Source of the DNA: Kryptolebias marmoratus
Lineage: Eukaryota; Chordata; Actinopteri; Cyprinodontiformes; Rivulidae
DNA length: 64,000 nucleotides
Reading direction: 5' to 3'
Assembly (NCBI RefSeq): GCF_001649575.2
Contig: NC_051433.1
Location: forward strand, 14,073,501 to 14,137,500
Made by a program: the position numbers and the translations under genes. The notes under the pieces are model-generated. The model saw only the letters and a list, made by a program, of their open reading frames with translations, did no database searches and was not told the DNA's origin. Shown piece by piece: positions 24,401 through 34,134 of this stretch (the first letter of the stretch is position 1; each line of letters starts with the position of its first letter).

Positions 24401-27400
24401 ATAAAATACTCCTTATAAAATAAACCTGTTGAATTTACGAAGAACCCTTATAAAATAAAATAGGCTTTCTTTTAATACTTTTGTAGATGTTTAGCAGGTG
24501 TCTGAACTAATATGAACTGTATGTATACCTTTTAAGGTGATTCCAGGTCTGTGGGGTAGTTTTTACTATAACAACTCTGTACTGTCATTATACATAAATA
24601 CTGGATAAAATGACAAAAATCAGACACTCCAATAAGAAAGTCCAACCCAGATTAATAAACAGATTAGGTGTTCATGCAAACATATATGTGATGCGGTGTC
24701 ATTAGTTTGTGTCGCTGCAGATGCAGTCAGAAGCTTACATCCACCCATCATGGGGCATAACTTTTCAGGCATTTAATGAGTTACTTGTACTCTGAAAATT
24801 ATTAAACAATAATCAGCATGATTAGGTTTTAAAAACAGGAACTGGGTGCACTGTTTTGAATTTATTGTTGATTTTCTCTAACATACACATGGTCAAAATT
24901 ATCTATTATTATAAAATGCTAAAATCTGAAATTAATACATTTGTCATGGTGAGTGCATGTGAACATCTGTCTGCAGCTGTAAAGATCATGGCTAAACAGT
25001 TTTTTCTTTTAGATGTCTTTTTTTGTGGATAGATTTAGTGTAAAGTGCGTTTAAAGAATACAAAGGTAAATGCAGTGAAGTTATGCACAGGAAATGTGCA
25101 CGGCTCTTTGCTGAGTGGTGGTCGTCTCTGTGCCCTCTGGCTATGTTCTCTTGGGTGTCATATTTATGAATGCTTTACGATGAATTATTAGTAATGTTCC
25201 TGGGCTCGTACTTTGTTTTGTACCTTTCACCATCAAGCCCCCGTCCTCAAACTGACCCGAGGTTGATCAAGTCCCAGCTGGCAGCTCAGCAGCAAGAAAC
25301 GACAAATCCACCCTCATTATCTCAGAGAACCTTGTGTTAATCTCAGTCGCTTCGGCCATTGAATGCACGTTGCTCTGCGGCTGCCCCGGCTGCCCCGGCT
25401 GCTCCGGCGGGTTTGTAGTAAGAGTTTAACAGAGTAATGACGCAGCAAATCCCCAGCTTCATACTCGAACTTTCCCAAAGGGAGCTCTCCAGCTTCAGCC
25501 CCTGCACTGGATAATAACAGGTTGCTCTTGTCAAGAAAATGCTGAAAAAGAAGGATTTTTCTTTTACGTATAGTTTGTGAGTTCGCGTTATCGATTATTA
25601 TTTTGATAGGCTTCCATTTTTGGACGTCTTCCTGTTTTCCAATTCAAACCAGCAGAAGTAGTCGTGTCAGCAACTACTGTAACCACTCAGGATTCTTGAT
25701 GGGAAAATTATAGTTGTGTCAAGTTAGCTGGATTATATCAACATATACCATCTTCTAAAGGACTCCTCTGTGTATTCCTTTTTAGGTTATTTTTTGCCAT
25801 TGATATTCTGACTAGAATACTGTCATCTTGATCAAATGACTTTGACAGTGCAATAAAAAAAGCAGCACACATTCCTTCCGTCCCCCCATAGGACACAAAT
25901 AAATAACTGCACCGACCTGGAGCTCATTCACTTGCGAACCACGATCTAAGACACTGAATCATGCCTTCATATTACCCTCGCGCTGTCTTCTTTTGGGTCG
26001 GCCGCTCTGCTGTTTGCACCTCGGCTGACATGGAGTGGACGACGTGAAGCACAAACAACAGTTTGATGTTGGATGTTTTATGCATTGCGTACTATATAAA
26101 AAATTATACTGTGCTCCATAATGAAAAGCTTTTAATTTTGCAGCACTTTGCAGACAGGAATACAATGTTGATTTTAAAAAATAATCTCCACTCTTACTGT
26201 TTTCCCTGTTTGTTAAAGACAGTATATCTATTTATATTTCAACTATCTTGTTGTTAATGAATAGTTGAGTTTTTGACGTGAGATTCTGTGGAAACAATTA
26301 TGAACAAACAATATCTTACCTGTTGTCACTGAGACTGTTGGAGACTAGCTGGCGACTTGAAATTTTGAGAAAATAGAGAATTTTTTTATTGCAGCCTCAC
26401 TGGATTCTGAGTGTTTGAAGCGACCAGCGAGCCGCGTTTTGAGCAGCCAGATTTCTGAAGATGACGGCCTATTTTTGTGTGCGTGGCTCACAAAATTCTG
26501 TCCTCAGTTTTGTGCATCAAACCCATCTCGGCCTGCTTTTTAGAAAGGAAACTGGGTAGGTTTGGACCAGTTTTTAAATAATTAGTGTTTATTAACAGAG
26601 TGGTTTTTAGATCTAAACCTTTGTGGCTGTAGCTGTGAAGAGCTCCCTGCAGGTGTTAAAATGCAGCTCTAGAGTCCTTGAATTCACAGAAACTAAATTG
26701 AGAAGGGTTTAAAATGCCTGTTACATCACACAAACATTTTGAATATGTTTGTAATTGAAGCAACAATATTGCGAGCCTCTGTGAGACATGAGGAAACTGA
26801 AAACCCATGTGAACATTTGAAGACCCTTTGGAGACTCCCTCGTCAGCGCCGTTCACCAAACGAGTCCATCCTGCTTAGCTCCTGACAGTCGCAGCCTTGT
26901 GAGGCTCTACCTTTTAATAATGGGCGTTTCAAGCTAGCAATGCTATTTAAATTTGTTGGTAAAAGTAAGATCTTTTTAACTTTAAAAAAAAAAAAATCCA
27001 TATAAAATAACCCCACCCTTTCTTTGTTTGCATTATCTCCCTGTGAATTCTGAGGTTTTCTGCAGGTACTCTGATTTCCTCCCGCAGTTCAAAAACATGC
27101 AGGTTTTGTTAACTGGAGACTCTAGATTACCCTTAGTTGTGAGCGCGGGCGCGGGCATGATTATAAGCGTGTCCTTTTTGTCTCTGTATTGGACCTGTCA
27201 TGGATTGTGCGACCTGTGCAGGGTGAAAATGGGCACCAGCTATCCGTGAAGCAGAGACAGAACATGGATGGGTGAAGTGTTTGTTGGGGAACAACTTGGC
27301 ACATTACCGCCACCTCATGGCAGTGTTAGTAGCATGTGGAGATAGGGAAAAAATGGCAGCCATTTTTTCAAAACGACAGTCGCATAAAATATTCAACTTT

Positions 27401-30400
27401 GTGTATTTTTACTTGTCAAATATTCATAAACCACTGCCCAGCTCTACCTGTTGCAGATCGCTTTTTGAATGACCTCAATTAGGAAAAACTTTACTTCTGA
27501 GGGGACTGATGAGCTAATGGTTCATTCAATTGGGCCAAGACCAAAGGGAATTGATGCCATCTTTAAATGACTTCAGCCTCAGCACTTCATGCAAATGGGC
27601 TTTTATAAACGTTAACACCACTGTTAATTTTGAATTACACGATTATTACAGCAGTAATATTATGATATTCTTGTCAGGGGTGCTCTAGGCTGCAGTGGAA
27701 GTGCAATGTCAAATTTTCTAAAACAGAGTTTACGTGAAGTATTCTGAGATTAGAGCCGTTTAAGGACGACAGCAATCCACTCTGGATTTGGTCGGCTCAG
27801 AATAGCCGTTAACTCATCATTCCAGTCAAAAACACATATAACATAAGATATTATTTGTTCATAACCTTTCTACAGGACCTCTTTTGATATTAAGACTCTA
27901 ACTTCAAATCAGCCAGTACTCCATCCATGTAGTACTTCACTCCATGAGCTCATAATACATCAGAAGCATCAGGCCTAGGAATGCCTGCTCAGTTTTACAG
28001 AATGATGCAAAGGGTGTCTTTGGAACAAGCATGAAAGGGAATTTTCTTTTATCAGACGTGGTTTTATCTCCATCCTCTAACTTGAGCTCACCAGTAACTC
28101 ACCGAGCTTGGATGCCTCACCATCCGTTTTACGACCCGTATCTGTCCTTCTGCTTCAAATTCCAGTCCAGGAATGTTGCTTTCCCATCCTTACATCCACG
28201 CTAAAAAGGCTGGGACATGACTTCTGACTGGAGGGTGAAGCATAGATCTGTAATGGAATCAGCCGAGGAGAGTCCACCGTGCGTCGCTGGAAGTGGTTCC
28301 ATGTGTGCGAGACACCGGTCTTGGTTTTCTGAGTCACATTATCTGAGCTTTTCTTTATGGTGAAGAAGATCAGGGTGATTGTCAGTTAAAGTCGAGGGCG
28401 GTTCAGTGATGGAGCTGTAACTTAACAGCCAGAGCCAGAGGTGCGGAGCCCACCCCGAGTGGCCTCACAATAACAAGACATATCGATGTGCTGAACAGCA
28501 CAAAAAGGAAAAACTGTGCATTTACAGGTATTGAGTGGCCGGTCTACATGTGTCCTCTGGCAACAGATGGGTGTTTATCAGAGAAAAAGAAGTAAATATA
28601 AAGATTCAGACAGGATATTTGAAAACTATACAAAGGAAGGATAACAGTACAAAATGCATGGCTTACAGACCTTTAGAATTAATGTAAATACAGTTTATTT
28701 ACTCTAAAATAAGAGTAAAGTATATATTTTTTCTTTCATTTTCACCTATGAACATCCTTATCTTTAACCTATATTTTTCCCGTCTGTTTGGAGGCATTCC
28801 CATACCCCACTGTAATGTTTTACTGGAGAGGTGTCAACTTTTACCTCTGCCAAGACAAAACAAATGTTTTTCTTTATCTTAAGCAGCGTGACGCCTCGTC
28901 GTGCCGTTAGACATCGTTTGCATCCTCCCACCGGTTCCATTTTCTGCTCGCACTCTGCAGAGTTGTGTGTGTGTGTTTTGTAAAAGCAAGGAGGACGGCT
29001 TCAGTTTTAATTACAATGTGATCTTCTTGTTACTTGGAGACAGTTGCAGGCAAAGTGTGTTTATAGTTTTCATTTGTCATGTGCATTGTAATTAAACTGG
29101 AGGGCTTGTTAAACCTAATCCACTGGGTTGTTAAGCTAATCATGTGTGCAGATGCCTGTTCAGAAAATAAAAGTGATGAAACTATGTGATGTTTGTTACT
29201 CTTTTTTTTTAAACTTTTGTTGTAATAGTTTGCTTTGGAAAGAAAGCAGCAAATTTCAGCTGTCTGTTAACCTTAATTACAGCTATTACGGCTTCAGGAC
29301 ACTCTGCTGGGCCTCGTAGCAAATAGACATGATAGCTTATTGTCTTGAGGTATTGATTTTGTTCAGAAGCTGATGTGCCGTAAATGTGGGTGATCAGTGA
29401 ACACCTGTGTGGTGGGGAAAGGAAGGATGTCTCACCAGAAACAAAAAGGTCAAGTTGAATATGTTCAGGCTGCTATTTATGCTTTTAAAACCCAGTACAT
29501 CGAACATACTCCTGTAGTTTTGTCTCTTGATTTACATCAATAAAACGTCTTTAAGCTCTTTGCTTCAAACGTTAGCTGTTGGAGTCAACCCTGTTTGTTT
29601 GTTAGCAAAATATCTCTGTCTAATTCAAGATGACGCCACAAATAATCAATGTTTGCCAACATCATAATAGCTATAAATCAGTGAGCAGTAGTAGCTGAGA
29701 GTCATACAGAACACATACTCTGAGCGTGACATCTCCCTTTATCGAAGGAGATCCCACATATTTTTAAAAAATGGATCAAAATGGCTCCAGCTCCATCATT
29801 TCATCACAAGATGATCTTAGATGGGCAACTTGCTTCCCTTGTTAAGAGCTTTTATTATTTCCTTTTTCCACCGACTTGTTCCTGTTCAGGGTCGCAGGGA
29901 GCCGGCGCCTCTCTCCAGCGGCCATGGCTAAAAGCATCGAAAGTCGGCGCTCAGAGTTCCTGCCTGTGTGACTTTAATTTTACAATTTGTCTTCATAACC
30001 CAAATTAATTTTGACAGTGACAACACAAAGGGCGGATGTGTCGGTGCTTTCTGCTCCACTCTCTCAGCGGACAAGGAAGTAAAGTAGAACCTCAAAAGAT
30101 AATTTAGCATTTTTTTATTTTATTTTATTTTTTTTTACAGTTCAATAACGACACCCCGAGGTAATCACATTGTGATTGGCTTAAAAATGTCAGTTTGCTG
30201 GCATGATCTGTGTCACATGGTGCAAGTTTATGATTGTGATTTCAGTTCTCCTCACTGGGTGCTCACAAAACCGCTTTCCAGCAGATTTCTCTCAAAGGAC
30301 GACAACGGCATGATTTGAAACACAAACCGAATTAATTATTTTGTACATCGATTTACGAGCTCAAGACTCCATTTAAAACCTTTACAACTTCTATCCTTGC

Positions 30401-30607
30401 ATTTTTACATAAGTGTTGCATATTTTGTCCTTTTTGTTTTCTTAAAAAAACCCAAAAAGAAACTAAAAGTAGTTTTTCCACATCATGTTTATCCACAGAG
30501 CCGCAGAGAAGACCTCGGCCCTAAAGCGACCAGCCAGCAACAGGGGGAGCGACGACAACACGCCGCCCGTCGTGGGAAAACGGCCGCGCAAGACGCGAGG
30601 AGAGTGA
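3429..30607 (+). CDS. rad18: RAD18 E3 ubiquitin-protein ligase (13 coding exons)
   Basis: RAD18 pairs with the E2 enzyme RAD6 (UBE2A/B) in the nucleus and monoubiquitinates PCNA at stalled forks, recruiting translesion polymerases. The joined exons give 490 residues (human RAD18 has 495). Order: C3HC4 RING at residues 25-62 (C25, C28, C40, H42, C45, C48, C59, C62); Ser/Pro-rich linker with SP/TP sites and a PIP-like SILSNFF; UBZ4 zinc finger (C220, C223, H235, C239); SAP domain at about 263-298; RAD6-binding region at about 337-390; acidic tail; bipartite basic NLS at 464-486. Three PsiKxE SUMO-consensus motifs centre on K169, K385 and K410. All introns are GT-AG and phases agree. Assembled by eye without transcript evidence. 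Confidence 0.93.
4440..4800 (-). mobile_element. L2-like LINE ORF2 C-terminal fragment
   Basis: Minus-strand translation contains KILLLTFKVLNGLAPSYL, a segment conserved near the C-terminus of L2-clade LINE ORF2 proteins, followed by a degraded SLCFAERGSPPYSG region. The adjacent stretch to about 4800 resembles further LINE sequence. It is a short relic in RAD18 intron 1. Confidence 0.55.
5559..5637 (+). CDS. rad18: RAD18 coding exon 2 (first half of RING)
   Basis: Acceptor CTCTGCAG. Encodes DVDTLLRCPICFDF and the next residues through the CSHN of the RING, supplying C25, C28, C40 and H42. The exon ends in phase 1 before GTAAGT. This exon identifies the gene as RAD18. Intron 2 (5638-8213) contains a SINE at 7785-8090 and otherwise unrecognised sequence. 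Confidence 0.93.
7785..8090 (+). mobile_element. tRNA-derived teleost SINE, near full length
   Basis: Starts with a pol III-type head (GGTTAGCGG ... B-box-like GGTTCGCTTCC at about 7833), then the body widespread in fish genomes (CTCCTGTTTTCCTC, AACTCTAAATTG, GACCTGTCCAGGGTGTCCCCC, CACCAGCTCCCC). Diverged from the other copies here. Located in RAD18 intron 2. Confidence 0.7.
8214..8275 (+). CDS. rad18: RAD18 coding exon 3 (second half of RING)
   Basis: Acceptor TTCTGCAG. Encodes CSLCIRKFLSYKLQCPVCNT, with RING ligands C45, C48, C59 and C62. Donor ACA|GTAAGT, phase 0. Intron 3 (8276-8646) is short and AT-rich with nothing notable. Confidence 0.94.
8647..8717 (+). CDS. rad18: RAD18 coding exon 4
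   Basis: Encodes residues 65-87 (QMTEQDLRNNRLLDDLVASF and on), the conserved helix after the RING used in RAD18 dimerisation. Ends AG|GTAAGA, phase 2. Intron 4 (8718-12727) holds family 1 copy A at 9771-10215 and A/T homopolymer runs; the remainder is unrecognised. Confidence 0.93.
9771..10215 (+). repeat. Family 1 dispersed repeat, copy A
   Basis: Taken as the forward orientation. In order it holds ATCTCATGAACCA, GGAGTCAACCC, AAGATGGCC, GGTAGCTGAGAGTCATCC and GGGTGATATGCATTCCTTCAAGGAA. The same string of landmarks recurs seven more times in this window. The family is non-coding and I cannot assign it to a named class. In RAD18 intron 4. Confidence 0.75.
12728..13116 (+). CDS. rad18: RAD18 coding exon 5 (disordered linker)
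   Basis: The largest exon, encoding residues 89-217 after a long pyrimidine tract and CCACCAG acceptor. It is a low-conservation Ser/Pro-rich linker. Visible features are SP/TP sites near S98, S102, T105 and T114, a PIP-like S124-x-x-L-x-x-F-F131, and a SUMO-consensus VKEE at 168-171 followed by PVDVED. The open frame extends both ways past the splice sites; that extra sequence is intronic. Intron 5 is 13117-13697. Confidence 0.88.
13698..13797 (+). CDS. rad18: RAD18 coding exon 6 (UBZ4 zinc finger)
   Basis: Encodes the ubiquitin-binding UBZ4 finger: C220-x2-C223-x11-H235-x3-C239. This module binds ubiquitin on damaged chromatin. Acceptor TCTCCAG, donor AG|GTAGGA. Intron 6 (13798-15372) includes a C-rich tract at 14253-14274 and no recognised element. 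Confidence 0.93.
14253..14274. repeat. C-rich tract (C7 A C6 A C7)
   Basis: Three cytosine runs separated by single A residues in RAD18 intron 6. The complementary G runs could form a G-quadruplex on the template strand. Confidence 0.9.
15373..15560 (+). CDS. rad18: RAD18 coding exon 7 (SAP domain)
   Basis: Encodes residues 252-313, including LVYNLLSVQELKRRLKDCHL and the following VQGSRDQMIKRHQDFVHLY, a SAP DNA-binding helix-turn-helix needed for binding forked and single-stranded DNA. Donor TCGG|GTGAGA. Intron 7 (15561-17122) has no recognised element. Confidence 0.93.
17123..17193 (+). CDS. rad18: RAD18 coding exon 8
   Basis: Encodes residues 315-337 (VIAKEVEANEKMRHQLQG and on), a charged helix leading into the RAD6-binding region. 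Acceptor TTTCAACAG, donor CCT|GTACGT, phase 0. Intron 8 is only 199 bases. Confidence 0.88.
17393..17453 (+). CDS. rad18: RAD18 coding exon 9
   Basis: Encodes VMVFSKNQSETEIEELHSNY, the start of the RAD6-binding domain, closely similar to vertebrate RAD18. Donor TATA|GTAAGT, phase 1. Intron 9 (17454-21991) carries a Rex3-like LINE piece at 20540-20835, family 1 copy B at 21492-21870, and about 260 bases of somewhat GC-richer unclassified sequence near 20000-20260. Confidence 0.91.
20540..20835 (-). mobile_element. Rex3/RTE-like LINE 3' fragment
   Basis: Minus-strand translation reads MPPGQFPGE at the right end and THWRDYVSL ... EEPEEKQLWADLLRLPSP at the left, the C-terminal landmarks of the same LINE as at 1975-2998. 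An A-rich interruption at about 20709-20730 breaks the frame. Relic in RAD18 intron 9. Confidence 0.65.
21492..21870 (-). repeat. Family 1 dispersed repeat, copy B
   Basis: Reverse orientation: TGAAGGAATGCA, then TCTCAGCTACTCCCACA, GTCTTGAATCTGGTTGA, CATCAGTTGTAGATGTACG, then GAGATATTTTGCTGACA. It lies opposite to copy A, with RAD18 exons 5-9 between them. Confidence 0.7.
21992..22123 (+). CDS. rad18: RAD18 coding exon 10 (RAD6-binding domain)
   Basis: Encodes residues 359-401, the rest of the RAD6-binding helix (KQHSNDFSRLIAQVRGRIES and on), then VKQE, a SUMO-consensus motif at 384-387. Acceptor TCCACAG, donor ACAG|GTAGGA. Intron 10 is 200 bases. Confidence 0.9.
22324..22438 (+). CDS. rad18: RAD18 coding exon 11 (acidic tail)
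   Basis: Encodes residues 403-439. An IKVE SUMO-consensus at 409-412 is followed at once by DGEDDED, the layout of a negatively charged amino-acid-dependent SUMO motif. Donor AGCAG|GTAAGG. Intron 11 (22439-23769) shows no recognised element. Confidence 0.87.
23770..23814 (+). CDS. rad18: RAD18 coding exon 12 (short)
   Basis: A 45-base exon encoding SSVSDIFGPESSIN and adjoining residues. Acceptor CTCTTTCAG and donor GA|GTAAGT keep the frame. Its acidic/Ser-rich content fits the pre-C-terminal region of vertebrate RAD18, but it is short, so it is the least certain junction. Intron 12 (23815-30498) is the longest and contains family 3, SINE, family 2 and family 1 copies listed separately. Confidence 0.78.
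   Translation, partial: FGFRHFWARVFYKH
26290..26880 (+). repeat. Family 3 dispersed repeat, copy 1
   Basis: Shares CTGTTGGAGACTAG, AGCCTCTGTGAGACATGAGG and GGAGACTCCCTCG, in that order, with the reverse complement of 31810-32470. Unclassified and diverged. In RAD18 intron 12. Confidence 0.5.
27035..27275 (+). mobile_element. tRNA-derived teleost SINE, degraded
   Basis: Contains SINE body landmarks (GATTTCCTCCCGCAGTTCAA, AAAAACATGCAGG, ACTCTAGATTACCC, GGGCACCAGC and a GATGGGTGAAG tail remnant) but lacks a clear pol III head. In RAD18 intron 12. Confidence 0.65.
27430..27895 (+). repeat. Family 2 dispersed repeat, 5'-incomplete copy
   Basis: Shares CTACCTGTTGCAGAT and GCTTTTTGAA with the copy at 58039, and TATTTGTTCATAACCTTTCTACAG with the end of the copy at 46245-46992. 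The middle is diverged. Unclassified. Confidence 0.5.
29575..29850 (+). repeat. Family 1 dispersed repeat, copy C (rearranged)
   Basis: Forward orientation: TTGGAGTCAACCC, TTAGCAAAATATCTC, ATTCAAGATGACG, GTAGTAGCTGAGAGTCAT, ACACATACTCTGAGCGTGACATCTC and ACAAGATGATCTTAG are all present, but the first two are swapped relative to other copies. In RAD18 intron 12. Confidence 0.65.
29855..29935 (-). mobile_element. SINE/LINE 3' tail fragment
   Basis: Minus-strand match to the 3' segment shared by the fish SINEs here (GGGTCGCAGGGAGCCGGCGCC, reverse of the GGCACCAGCTCCCCGCGACCC block). Confidence 0.5.
30499..30607 (+). CDS. rad18: RAD18 coding exon 13, C-terminus and stop
   Basis: Acceptor ATCCACAG. 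Encodes residues 456-490, with basic clusters KR at 464-465 and KRPRK at 482-486 forming a probable bipartite nuclear localisation signal, then TGA at 30605-30607. Human RAD18 also ends in a basic tail. The last residues of the spliced frame are in phase with exon 12. Confidence 0.86.
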
Positions 30608-30705
30608 CGGAGAGAGGAGCACCGTTCACATTTTTGGGGCGATTAGTTTCGACTGACGATTTTTTTGTGGTTTTATAGAAATTTCACTGTTTATATTTCA
30701 TTACA

Positions 30706-30711
30706 AATAAA
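30706..30711 (+). terminator. RAD18 polyadenylation signal AATAAA
   Basis: A canonical hexamer 99 bases after the stop codon, followed by a GT-rich segment (GTATTTTGTCGTCCTGTG) about 20 bases on. This implies a short 3' UTR ending near 30730. Confidence 0.75.
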
Positions 30712-30734
30712 TTTTACAACCCTTACGGTATTTT

Positions 30735-31805
30735 GTCGTCCTGTGATCAGTAGACGCCGAGCTCAGTATTATGTCTGGTTCTTTCAGCAGGTGGGCTGTA
30801 AACCCTAGGATGTGTTATAATTTAGGTTTTAGTCCTGAAAAGATGAATCAAAGTTTGCTAAGAAATAAACCTATTTAAATTTGAAATGAGGTTCTGCTTG
30901 TATCTGCATTCATTATCTTTAAATGTAATTTCACGTTCTTGAATTGTATTTTTGCTTCTGAATTTGTTCTTTTTAGCACTTCTTTTTTGTCCCTAAAGTG
31001 AAATGCAGTCCAAACTGAAATAAACAGAAGCATTGAGTATTTTTGCCAAAAGCACATTTTCTTTTTGTTCCCCTCACTTACATCGAAGAGCTGAACGTCA
31101 GTCAGTTTGCTAACCTGTGACCTCTCCCCCTACATCCTCAAAAACTTTCCACATTTTGTCTAAACTCCATTTAGGGGCAGCGTTGCGTGCAGCTCGGATG
31201 TCGTTAGCTGTTTGAGGCTTTACAGCAAAACGTGTAGCTTTTTAAATTGATTGTTTTCATTGAAGGAGAAGTATCTGGAGTCGATTTTTAATTCAATAAA
31301 CTCCATGCTCGTGGAAACCCTGCGTCGGGGGAAGGAAGAGCAGAAACACTCAGGAGGAGGAGGTGATGTTTACGCGTGTGAGCACGAGAGAGAGAGAGAG
31401 AGACAGAGACTGGCTGGGAGTCTTCTGGGAGCCGACCCTGATTGAAAACAGAGCTCGCCTGCAGTCAGGCACATGGCGCTTCTGACTCGGCTGCCTCTTT
31501 CAGATAAAGCAGAGGCGCAAACATTAAAAGGCTCTAATATGAGCGATGAAGGAGTAATATACCCCACATTCATAATGCCGCAGAAGCCTTTTCTGTATAA
31601 ACAATCATGCTTTTTTTGTTTTTGCCTCATTTGGCAGCCGTGGAGCGCTTGGAACAAAACCACGGGACAGAAATAAATCGCTTTTTATCACAACTTTAAC
31701 GTAGGACCTGTTGACATCATGAATCCTTTACTGCTTGGGAAAGATTCCAATCACAGTCCTGTTATCTGACTGGGTCATAATGAAGGATTTATCTGATCTA
31801 CGTTA
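30735..31805. other. Downstream intergenic DNA, no recognised gene
   Basis: Mostly AT-rich. It has a short (GA)n run at about 31389-31404 and a block at about 31470-31660 without repeat landmarks that could be a non-coding regulatory segment. No coding exon is recognised. Confidence 0.4.
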
Positions 31806-31809
31806 TCTA

Positions 31810-32470
31810 AATATACATCAGATTCACTGGAGTTCCACAGCTTTTTGTGACCACGAAGAGCCCTCCACTCCAAGTTACGAACCGTCAATATCTCACCTGG
31901 CGACGAGCTGGCGAATTGCATTCTCGAGGGAGTCTCCCGAGTGTCTCGAAACACTCTTCTCATGAGTCGCAGAGGCTTGCTGTCTTCTTGCTTGGGTTTT
32001 GCACATGTTCAAAAAGCTTGTGTGAAAATGGACGGATGAATGGACTTTTTTTATTATTTCAAAACAGAGTATTCGTGTGTGTCTCAAATTTGTATGAAGA
32101 ATGCTAGAGCCATATTTTGACGCCTGCATGAGAGCCCCTCCGAGGCTAATGTCCACAAATATACAGATAATAAATAATAAGAGTAATAAAACTAGTCCAA
32201 ATCTGCCTAATTTCATTTCAAAAGTGTAGTCCAGCAGATTAAATCATCAGTGTGGAGGAGGGTACGATGTGGGCAACAAAATAACGAGCACGTCCTAGAA
32301 TAGAGTTCTGCAAGCCGTGCATAAGACAGTAAGCTGAAGTTTTCAGGAGTTGGCCACTCAAATCTCAGTTACATGGCTTGCTAGTTTATTAGTCGCAAAT
32401 TTGCTTCTTTTTTCTTTCAGTTCTGAGTCACCAACTAGTCTCCAACAGTTGCAGCCGAGTGAGATGCCTC
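31810..32470 (-). repeat. Family 3 dispersed repeat, copy 2
   Basis: Reverse-complement counterpart of 26290-26880: GGCGAATTGC, CGAGGGAGTCTCCCGAG, GCAGAGGCTTGCTG, then ACTAGTCTCCAACAGTTGCAG. Together the two copies form an inverted pair around the last RAD18 exon. Confidence 0.5.
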
Positions 32471-33188
32471 CTTAACAAATGCTCAATCAAATGCTGTCTG
32501 TTTTACAGTGTAACCTTAGATTTCTCCTTATATTTTATACAAACATTTTTCTTTTGCCGGTGTTTTATGTTTCCTTTTTTTTGCCTATTGATTTTTGACA
32601 TCTGTTTTTCCAAACAGCACTAAACCAGGCTCTATCAGAGCTCTGATAGCTCAGTGGGGTTTACAATTTTCTTGATCCAAAGCAAAAGGAAACACACTGT
32701 GCTCGTGTAACGTGAAAATATCATCAGCAGAATTGTTTTTACTTCAGCTGGAAACAAGTGAAGATGTTTTCCCCTCAGGAATTAAGACTGAGGTAAATAG
32801 AATTCTTTTGTACTAATTTACAAGATAGTTTCTTCGCTCCTTTCAGAAAAGTGTTTATGTTGGCCCGGTTTGAAGCTCAACCTGCAAAATGACATTTTCT
32901 GTCATAGCTGGAGACAACAAATTGCACAGTCCAGATACACATTTCACAGTTTGAAGCAGAACAAAGAATTCTGGCTTCATCAACTCCTACGGACGCATGG
33001 AGAAGATGGAAAAAAGCCCCAAAAGGTCCCTCTTGATGACCGTGATAAAATTCACAAAATGAAAACGTGTTCACCTGACAACCAAGTTAATTTTTCTGCT
33101 GCAAACTGATTTAGTCTGACAATTTTTCATAAACTTGAGATTTTCTCCTAATTGTGTTACGTGAGCTGCAAGCCGTTTCATATAAACT
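32471..33188. other. Unrecognised intergenic stretch
   Basis: AT-rich sequence containing an 18-bp perfect palindrome at 32632-32649 (CTATCAGAGCTCTGATAG). No gene or known repeat is recognised. Confidence 0.5.
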
Positions 33189-34073
33189 TAGCACAAAAAG
33201 TAAGAATATTTGTGTTTGTCCGATTTTTTCTTTGTTGTAACAAAAGGAATTGGGAATAAATCTTATTCCACTTGAAAGCCTGTTTATTTTCTCTTCAATG
33301 GAGCCACATTTGTTAGGAAAATGGATTTGTGGGTTCAGCAGCAGAGTTCAGTATTCTGGTGGCGCTCAGGAAAAACCTGCCAAATCTTTTCCACCAAACA
33401 GTAAATTCCGCTGTTGACTCTTGTTTGGTGTTTACTAGACTGGATGTTAAAAGTCTGAAGAAATAATACATATGGGCAATTTATTTGTTTAACAAACTGA
33501 GGTCCCGGTAGCATGCGGAAGAACCACACACAGCCACAGCGGCCTGGTGCCTCCTCCTCATGCTGCTCACCAGCGTGGTCACACACTTGTCACCGGTCAG
33601 CCATTGTGGTTGTGTTGGTCACCGTGGAATAAACAGAACCTCAGGCTGATCCCTCAGGTGTTCAGTGGGGTCAAAGGTCAGGACTGCAGGCAGGTCAGTC
33701 CATCCTCTCCACGGACCCTGATCGACCTCGCTCTGTGGGGACGAGCAAAGACATCGTGGAGGACAGAGTTTGGTCCTGGACTGTGGAGATGTGGGATTGG
33801 CTCTGGTTGCTCACAGGTGCTGATAATCAGGCGTCTGATCGTCAGAAGCTCAAAACAAGAGTCGACGGCAGAATAAGCTGTTTGACAGAGAAGATTTTCA
33901 TGACTCCAACACACAAACTGAACTCTGCTGCTCAACACATAAACGCATTTTTCTGACATGTGGCACCACTTAAGAAGAAATAAACAGGCTTTTCAACAAT
34001 ATAAGATTTATTGCAAAGAAGTATTGTTACAACAGACATCAAGCAAACACAAATTTCCTTACTTTTAGTGCTA
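33189..34073. mobile_element. Fold-back element with long imperfect inverted repeats
   Basis: The outer arms at 33189-33430 and 33829-34073 are reverse complements over roughly 250 bases. Shared blocks in order from the edge are TAGCAC, AAGTAAG, TTTGTGTTTG, TGTTGTAAC, AATAAATCTTAT, AGCCTGTTTATTT, GCCACAT, GAGCAGCAGAGTTCAGT (near-match) and GACTCTTGTTT. Short indels break the pairing. The centre (about 400 bases) has no transposase motif, so it looks like a non-autonomous DNA transposon. No clean target duplication is seen. Superfamily unknown. Confidence 0.75.
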
Positions 34074-34134
34074 CAGTATGTTCAGATTTTTATTTTTATT
34101 TTTTAAATATGTGCTTTCTTTTTATTCTTCATGT

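Noticed and set aside
32640..32720. TAGCTCAGTGG, a perfect tRNA A-box
   Set aside because: No B-box or acceptor stem follows within tRNA distance, so it is not a tRNA gene.
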